Positions 43,178 through 49,288 of a DNA stretch of 49,288 nt are shown piece by piece. Location: the NCBI GenBank assembly GCA_029339195.1, contig JAPTJF010000461.1, positions 1 to 49,288 of the forward strand. Direction: 5' to 3'. Numbering within the stretch: the first letter of the stretch is position 1; every line of letters starts with the position of its first letter. Below the pieces are notes generated by a model, which ran no database searches, was not told the origin of the DNA, and saw only the letters and a list, made by a program, of their open reading frames with translations. Source of the DNA: Micractinium sp. NFX-FRZ. Lineage: Eukaryota > Chlorophyta > Trebouxiophyceae > Chlorellales > Chlorellaceae. A program made the position numbers and the translations under genes.

Positions 43178-46100
43178 ATGAACGGCTTTCCCTCCATCGA
43201 AGCCCCTTATCAGCAAATCACCGCTTGCATGTGTCGCCAGCACTGTCTGAGCGCCCTCAGGCAGCTACCCGTGCAATCGCACCCCTGGCGCCTGCCCATA
43301 GGCCGCTCCCGGGCCAGGGTGCAGTCATCCAAGGCCATGGTGGCAACGCAATCAGCAGCAGATGTGCCGCCCGCCAGGGCCGCCCTGCTGCAGGCGGTGG
43401 CACGGGGGCGGCAAGCCCCGCCGACGCTGCAGGTACGAGCGCCGCCTTCCGCCTGGGCGCTGGCGCCAAGGCCTGCCTCCAGCCAGCCTGACGCTCACCC
43501 ACCTCAGTAAGCTCAGCTGCACATGCACCTGTTGGCAGGTGCGCCCAGGCCCAGCGTCCAGCCCCGTCGCCCTCAAAGGTCTCCATGTGGAGGAGCTGCA
43601 GCTGTGCACCGAAGCCGATGCCAGCCCAAGCAGCAGCAGCACCGGCGGCAGTGGCATCCCGCAGGCCTGGGTTCCGCTGCGCCTCGCCAAGCAGCAGGAG
43701 CAGGCGGGGCAGCAGCCGCAGCGCCTGCCGGTGGTGCTGCTGCTGCATGCCACAGGCTGCGACAGGAGCAGCTTGGTAGGACAACAAGCGGCGTTCGCAT
43801 GGCGCGGCTACATGGCCGTTACGCTCGACTGCAGGTGCGGTGTGGGTGCTGCTTGCGTTCCTGTGTGTTAGTGCATCACTTCTGGGAGCACGCGTTGCTG
43901 CGATCCGGCAGTGCCTTAGCGTGCAGGCAGGCAAGAAATTATGCACTGCATGCCCTGCGTGCCTGCCCACCTTCACACTTTTCAAACACAAGTGCATGCA
44001 GCTGTCGCCTGGCAGCGTCTGTCCATGTAACCCTTGTAGCCCAGGGTGCCTGTTGCCGACCTCTCCAGGTACCATGGCGAGCGGGCAGGAGCTGGAGGGG
44101 CAAGCCGCGACGTGTATCAGCAAGCGTTGGTCAGGTGGGCGCGGTGCAGTAGCCGAGCTTGGCTGAGGATGTGGCGCTCACAGAACCGATGCAGTTGGGG
44201 GGCTGTGCCACGCCAAGTGCGTCCCAGTGAATGAAGCTGCAACACTCTCGAGTTGCAAACAATGATGTTGAATAGGCTCCCATATGTGACACCATGTGTA
44301 TTGGCCAGCCGCTAGGGTTCTTGCCCACCCCCTCTGCGCCCCTCCTCTCCCCGCGTGCTCACCCCGGCCCGTCCGCTGCCTGCTTGCAACTCCGCCTCTG
44401 CCCCTGCCCCGCTGCTGCAGCGCGTGGCGCGGCAGCGGCGAGCACCCCTTCCTGCTGGACAATGTGTGGGATGTGCTGAGGGTGCTGGACTACCTGCAGC
44501 AGAGGCAAGCAGGATGGGGTGGTGTGTGGTGGGGGGGGGGGGGGCAGTGGGCAGTGGGCGCAGTGTGTGGCTTGCTTGGTTGCTTGCCTGCCTGCTTGCG
44601 TGCTTGCCTCTTTGCCTGCTTGCTTGCTTGCTTGCTTGTCGCTTGGTTGCTTGCATTGCCCCCTGCTGGATTCTGGGTGGCACGTGGTGCGCATTCTTCA
44701 CCGCCTGCACACAAGGCCCGGTTCAGAAACCGACTACACAGCTTCCTCACACCCTCCCTGAATGCTGTGCTGTGCTGTGCTATCTGCATCACCTTCCCCC
44801 TCGCTATCCTGGCCCCCCTGCAGGCCCGACGTGGACGCCGGCAGGATTGGCATGACGGGCGTCAGCCTGGGCGGCATGCACACCTGGCTGGCGGCGGCCG
44901 CCGACGAGCGCATCGCAGCGGCAGCACCCATGATCGGAGTGCAGCACTTTGGGTGGGTGCTCGAGGGGTGGGTGGGTGGATGGGTTCGTTAGGATTGGCG
45001 GCGTTTGGGCGACTCGCCAGGGCTGCTGCCGCCCTGTCTCCACACTCCGGCCAGCGCAATGCCCTGCCAATGGACGCTGTGCAAGACGCAGCAGCACCAG
45101 CACCCCGCACTCCTTCATATATACCCACCACTGCCGCATGCCATGCCCGCTGCTGCCCTGCTCCTCTGCCTCCCTGCAGCTGGGCGGTGCAGCAACGGCG
45201 GTACCAGGCACGCGTGGACAGCATCCCGCTTGTCTTCCACGCAGCTGCCGCTGACGTGGCGCTGCAGCAGGCGGCGGCGGCGGCGGCACGGCAGCAGAGC
45301 GGCAGCGGCGGCAGCGGGGCGGCAGTCACCCCAGAGGTCGTGGCAGCGGTGTGGGATGTGCTGCTGCCGGGTGAGTACTGTCTCACAAATGCTGTACTGG
45401 TGCAACCCTGTGCCGAGCTCTGTGGGTGCCCGCTGCACTTCACTGCCCGCTGTCCCACGCGGGTGTACGTCCGCAACACCCAGTTGCCTAACTGTCCCTG
45501 GTGCCGAGCTGCCCCTGGTGCATAACTCGCTTTCAAGACCCGCCCGCCACCCAACCTGACACCCCCCAGCCCTCCCACATGCCCCGCCGCTGCTCGGCCC
45601 GCCCTCCCGCTCCTGCAGGCATGCTGCAGCAGTACGACGCGCCGTACTCGCTGCCGCTGCTGGCGCCCCGCCCGCTGCTCATCGCCAACGGAGAGCTCGA
45701 CCCGCGGTGCCCCATGGAGGTGGGTGGGTGGGGAGGCAGGGAGAGCTGCTGCCACGCACCCCGGCAAGGGAGCTCCTTGTCTTTGGTGCAAAGGCTGGCT
45801 GCCTGCTGAAACAGCAACACACTGCTGCAGCGTTCCTGCCCTCCCCCAAGGCATCTGTTGCCCCGGCCCTGCCACCCCAGCCGGCCTCCGCGTCCCTGCC
45901 TCGGTCGGTGGTCGACCCGCCTGCCAGCCGACGCTCACCTGGCCCACTTGCCTGCAGGGAGTGGAGCTAGCGCTGCAGCCCGCCCGTGCGGCATACGCTC
46001 AGCTGGGCGCCTCCAACCTGCTGCAGCTGTATGTGGAGCCTGGCGTGGGGCATGAGTGCACCGAGGGCATGTGGCGGCAGGTGCGCGCTGGGACGGGGCA

Positions 46101-46276
46101 GGGGCGGGGCAGGCGGATGGCGGGGTCGAGCAAATCGGTTGGGGCAGGACCGACGAGGCCTGCCTGCTGCTCTGCGAGCCTCCACTGCTGCATGGCTCAC
46201 CTCTGTGCAACCAGCGTTGCCGGCTGCCTGCCTGCAGGTGTTTGCCTTCATGGACCGCCACTTGCTTCACGTCTAG
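43178..46276 (+). CDS. Alpha/beta hydrolase
   Basis: Nine exons join in phase into 427 aa: 43178-43432, 43539-43834, 44069-44134, 44421-44504, 44824-44952, 45180-45370, 45619-45719, 45958-46080, 46238-46276. The fold is shown by LPVVLLLHATGCDRSS (strand and oxyanion-loop region), LDCRYHGER, the nucleophile elbow GVSLGG with Ser248, NGELDPRCP with Asp368, and GVGHECT with His406, giving a complete Ser-Asp-His triad. The layout matches plant alpha/beta hydrolases related to dienelactone hydrolases and S9-type peptidases; the substrate is unknown. The first 53 residues (to a second ATG at 43337) are Arg/Ser-containing and could be an organelle transit peptide. If translation starts at 43337 the protein has 374 aa. 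The intron after 44504 is GC-AG with consensus GCAAGC. A Gln/Ala/Gly-rich insert is present at about residues 276-297. Confidence 0.87.
44576..44660. repeat. CTTG/CCTG tetranucleotide repeat
   Basis: Interrupted CTTG, CCTG and CTTT units following a run of about 14 G, all inside the hydrolase intron 44505-44823. Confidence 0.85.
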
Positions 46277-46800
46277 CGATGCCACTCTTCAGCGCAGCCT
46301 GGCGCGTCTTGCAACGCTTTCCTGGCATGAAGTGCCAGCTCATGCCTCACTGGCCTGGTGCTCTGGATCGAGGTAGTGGCGGCTCACTGGCCGAGTGTTC
46401 TGGGTCGACGGTGGTGGCAGCTCACCGGCACGGCCGGCGTGCACACGTCGTCAGACGACTAAAGTTTGCCAAACTTTACCGAGTGAACCCCTCTCCTGGG
46501 TGCACCAACCAGGCATACACATGTGGCAGCACTGCTCTATTTGCACGCAAATGAAGCTGCCACGCTATTTAACCTGCCTGCAGCCACGTGGCGCTGAGCT
46601 GGCATTCCACACCCTGATCAAGGCATCTGGTTCCGCCCCCCGCACCGCAGCGTTTGCAAATCATTCAAACTTTCCTACAAAGATGCGCATGTGCAAGTTG
46701 AATTGTACCACTTCTTGTTACGAAAGCTGTGTGGTTGGGAGGGTGTCATGGCTTGCTGGCGGTGCAGCCTGCTGGTGCAGGGCCGCAGCTAGGAGAAGTC
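46277..46800. other. Intergenic region between hydrolase and LRR gene
   Basis: The 3' sides of two convergent genes. I find no clear TGTAA and no exon; the part around 46590-46720 is less GC-rich. Confidence 0.55.
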
Positions 46801-46980
46801 GATGGTAAGGTGCGAGGCGCGCGCAGCCAGGTGGTCTTTCACCGCCTGCGGCACCTCCCCCCGCACAAGTCGAGCTCCTCAAGCCCTGCAGATGGTAAGG
46901 TGCGAGGCGCGCGCAGCCAGGTGGTCTTTCACCGCCTGCGGCACCTCCCCCCGCACAAGTCGAGCTCCTCAAGCCCTGCA
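46801..46980. repeat. Perfect 90-bp tandem duplication
   Basis: Positions 46801-46890 and 46891-46980 are identical in every base. The unit carries the start of the last LRR exon (LEELDLCGG in the minus strand), so the duplication repeats an acceptor and 30 codons' worth of sequence. The absence of any difference implies a very recent event or an assembly artefact. Confidence 0.95.
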
Positions 46981-48017
46981 AGCGCCGGATGGCAACACGG
47001 CATCAATGGGGAGTGCCTGCTGAAGAACAATCGCCTGCTGGGCAAGCCTGCAGGCATGGGCGCCCCTGTGCCGCATGCTTCCAAACGTGAACTGTGGTTT
47101 GTTGGTTTGACCGCTTGCTTACTTGCTTGCTTGTTTGGTTACTCCCGAGCTCACCGCTCAAGTAGGGCCCCACCGGCAGGTCCTCCATCCACCAGTACGA
47201 GATGCGAAGACCCTCAGTCACAGCGGTGGACCCTCAGTCACAGCGATGCTGAATGTGATGACCAGCCTCCTGAGCCGCCCAGCGTTGAGCAGCACGTCCG
47301 GCAGCGGCTGCGCCCTGTACTCTTGAGACGCCTGCATGCTGAGCTCGGTCGGGCAGGGCGCCTGCTCAAGCAAGCACCGTGGCCCGGCACTGGCTGACCT
47401 TGAGCGCCCGCAGCTCCGCCAGGCGGGGGCAGCCTTGGGAGGTCAGCGGCCACTGTTTCGTGAACCGTGGGCTAAGATCCAGCCTGGTCAGGGCTGCCTC
47501 GGCGGGCAGCAGGGTGTCCAGCAGCTGCTGCAGGGTCATGCCGCCTGGGCGCAGCCACAGGGCTTGCAGCTCGACGGCGGCGGCCTGCCCGCACCTGCGC
47601 CCCGTGCAGCTCAGCGTGGCGCCCACCGTGCTGCTGACGTGGAAGCGCCGGAAGCGGGAGGAGCCCAGCTGCAGGCAGGGGGGCCTCAACATGGCATCAC
47701 CCGACCGTTTGCCAACGGGTGGGTGATGCCCATGGGGGTGGTGCCCATGGGCAAGCAGCTGCCGCAGTGCCTGTGTGTGTGCCATGCTGAGGCAATGGGA
47801 CACATTTTGGTGGTGCACTGTTGGGGGTCTGCTGACTGGGGCAGCAAGCCAACCCCGATGTGGCGTGCAGGCTCATACGCACCACCTGCCCTGGGAGCCA
47901 AGCACAGGCAGCGTGGGCCAGCCCATGCACGCCCAGTGGTGCAATGCAACGCAAGGCAACGCAATGCAATGCAGTGCACTTGCAATACACGCTCCTCCTT
48001 CGCAGCGAGCTCACCAT
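46929..48017 (-). pseudogene. Leucine-rich-repeat gene broken by a 20-bp duplication
   Basis: Candidate exons 48017-48015 (ATG only, followed by GTGAGC), 47668-47399, 47331-47155 and 46975-46929. Coding-like text includes VELQALWLRPGGMTLQQLL, LTRLDLSPRFTKQWPL, CPRLAELRALK, LRRLVITFSIAVTEG, LRISYWWMEDLPVGPYL and LEELDLCGG, which is leucine-rich-repeat style. Exon 47331-47155 contains a 20-base tandem duplication (near 47209-47245). As it stands it reads into TGA after AVTEGPPL. Removing one 20-base copy restores both the frame and the phase needed for the next exon. The true N terminus was not found; a bare ATG exon is suspicious. It could be a decayed paralogue or a gene with an assembly error. 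Confidence 0.5.
47209..47245. repeat. 20-bp tandem duplication inside an exon
   Basis: GACCCTCAGTCACAGCG occurs at 47209 and again at 47229. The period of 20 is not a multiple of three, and it shifts the reading frame of the LRR gene. Confidence 0.9.
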
Positions 48018-48354
48018 GATCAAGTGCTGCCGCCCCACAGCCCGGTGGCGGCGGTGGCGGCAGCAAGTCGGTGGCGGCGGCTTCGGGCAGCAGCCCTCAA
48101 TGCAGGCGGAAGGGCGTTGGTTGAATCTGCCCCCACCCGATAGTATCCTTTCGCTTGATTAAAGCTTTTATTGCACAAGCGGGGCCATCGCCACTCGAGG
48201 CCTCACGAGGCCTCGTGGCGGCAAGTCACTCATCTGCGTTCATCTTGTTTTGTATCCCAAGAAGTCCCCTCCTCTTCCCTCTCCTGGTTCTCGCCTTCGC
48301 TTCTTCCTTCCGGCCTAGTGTGACGAGCACAAAGCCGCTACTCTTTCAAGCAAC
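48018..48354. other. Divergent intergenic region at the right end
   Basis: Lies between the leftward LRR gene and the rightward membrane-protein gene. It includes a less GC-rich patch at about 48140-48175 (TATCCTTTCGCTTGATTAAA). Part of it may be the missing 5' coding sequence of the LRR gene. Confidence 0.45.
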
Positions 48355-49265
48355 ATGGCGGCCGTGTTCAGCTCCCGGCCTCTCGACAACCAAGCACACT
48401 CCGGCTCGTGTCTGGCCCGCAGCCCCACCTCCAGCCGCCGCCCTGTCTCCCTCGGCGCCCCCAGCTCAACCTCCAGCCGCGCAACTCTCACGGTGAGCAA
48501 TCACCGCTCAAGGCTCTCTTTCCCCTCCCCCCACATCGCTGCCGAACACCGCTCAAGGCTCTCTTTCCCCTCCCCCCACATCGCTGCCTCCCTGCTGCAT
48601 GTCTGCCGGCTGCTGCGTGTCTGCCTGCCTGCGGCGGCGGCCTGCTTGGCGCGCCCCGCAGCAAGACAGAGGCGGTGTGTCCCTCCCCCCACACGCAGAC
48701 CCGCACCAAGATTATGGCTTTCAAAGAGGAGCCCACGCACGGCGAGCAGCGGCAGCAGCTGTCGCCCTCGTCCCCACTGCCGTCAGTGGACCCCGCGGTG
48801 AGCCTGGGTTGCCAGAAGCGGAGGGAAGCTTGCAGGGAGCCTGTGTTGCCACGAGCAGAGGGCAGCTCGCACGGCTACTGGCTGCCTTGCAGGCTTGCAG
48901 GGCTGTCCATGCATTCCGCACCCCTGCCGCAGCGGCCCTGCCGCCGAGTCCCCTTGCGGCGGCGCGGGCGCAACCGTGTGCTGGCTGGATCCATTCTTCC
49001 TCCCACTTGGTTCCTGTGCCTTTGTGTCCCTTGTTTGCAGCTGCTGGCTGTGGTGCTGTCCGCCTTCGTGGCCTTCGGCGCGGGAGTGTGGACCGTGGCC
49101 GACAGCATATCGGGTGTGGAGCTGCGCCTGGGCGACAAGTTCACCACCGAGATCTCCAACCTCGACCACCGCATGACCGACAGGATGGACCGCCTCACCG
49201 ACAAGGTCGACAAGATTTCGGCCAACCAGACCGAGCTGCTGCGGGAGCTGCGCAGCAAGAAGTGA
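48355..49265 (+). CDS. Small single-helix membrane protein with C-terminal coiled coil
   Basis: Three exons (48355-48492, 48699-48797, 49041-49265) join in phase into 153 aa. Residues 1-46 are rich in Ser, Arg and Ala without acidic clusters, like an organelle transit peptide. Residues about 80-102 form one membrane helix (LLAVVLSAFVAFGAGVWTVA). The remaining 50 residues are charged with a heptad pattern (LDHRMTDRMDRLTDKVDKIS), so they probably form a coiled coil. I do not recognise a family. It could be a plastid or mitochondrial membrane adaptor. The start codon sits in AACATGGCG, a good algal context. The 3' end of its transcript lies beyond the window. Confidence 0.7.
48503..48592. repeat. 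45-bp tandem duplication
   Basis: ACCGCTCAAGGCTCTCTTTC begins at 48503 and again at 48548, and the match continues through CCCCACATCGCTGCC. It lies in the first intron of the small membrane-protein gene. Confidence 0.9.
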
Positions 49266-49288
49266 GGCAGGCCGGGGCAGCCCGCACC

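Noticed and set aside
1..49288. Bacterial-type operon, phage, transposon, CRISPR or rRNA/tRNA content
   Set aside because: No terminal inverted repeats with transposase, no spacer array and no rRNA motifs were seen. Repeats are short tandem types inside introns. tRNA genes were only looked for by eye, so a covariance search would be needed to exclude them.

Overview
The window reads as nuclear DNA of a green alga, most probably a trebouxiophyte of the Chlorella type. It is very GC-rich, nearly every gene is cut into many short exons by GT-AG introns and a minority of GC-AG introns, introns carry CAGG/CCTG and other simple repeats, and TGTAA poly(A) signals follow several stops. There is no operon structure, prophage, transposon, CRISPR array or rRNA, and I noticed no tRNA by eye. 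I rebuilt the genes by joining exons whose splice phases agree. All exon edges are read from sequence alone, without transcripts.

Layout, left to right: a possible truncated gene on the minus strand (1-188); a plastid-type starch-binding CBM20 protein with three copies of a short motif (1655-4813, minus); a SAM-domain coiled-coil protein (5814-10473, minus); a bZIP-like transcription factor (11517-15950, minus); a TBL/PC-esterase type Golgi acyl-transferase or esterase (16642-20246, minus); an F-box/leucine-rich-repeat protein (21126-24595, minus); a secreted-type short-chain dehydrogenase with a one-base exon defect (25180-28562, plus); a low-complexity, tail-anchored protein of unknown function (28759-32586, minus); a 24-exon CSC1/OSCA/TMEM63 channel homologue (33321-42993, minus); an alpha/beta hydrolase (43178-46276, plus); a broken leucine-rich-repeat gene (46929-48017, minus); and a small one-helix membrane protein with a C-terminal coiled coil (48355-49265, plus).

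The genes are independent and I see no shared pathway. Divergent gene pairs share short upstream regions (24596-25179, 42994-43177, 48018-48354), and the dehydrogenase and the tail-anchored gene converge with 196 bp between their stops. The strongest lead is the CBM20 protein. It pairs a starch-binding domain with a disordered tail holding three [YF]S[AP]EQLxF[LM] motifs spaced 65-80 residues apart, a sticker-and-spacer layout like that of pyrenoid linker and starch-tether proteins. Secondary leads are a DWRQAL element at the tail of the CSC1 homologue, a Ser in place of the usual basic-region Asn of the bZIP protein, several duplications that copy splice sites, and two genes with apparent reading-frame breaks.
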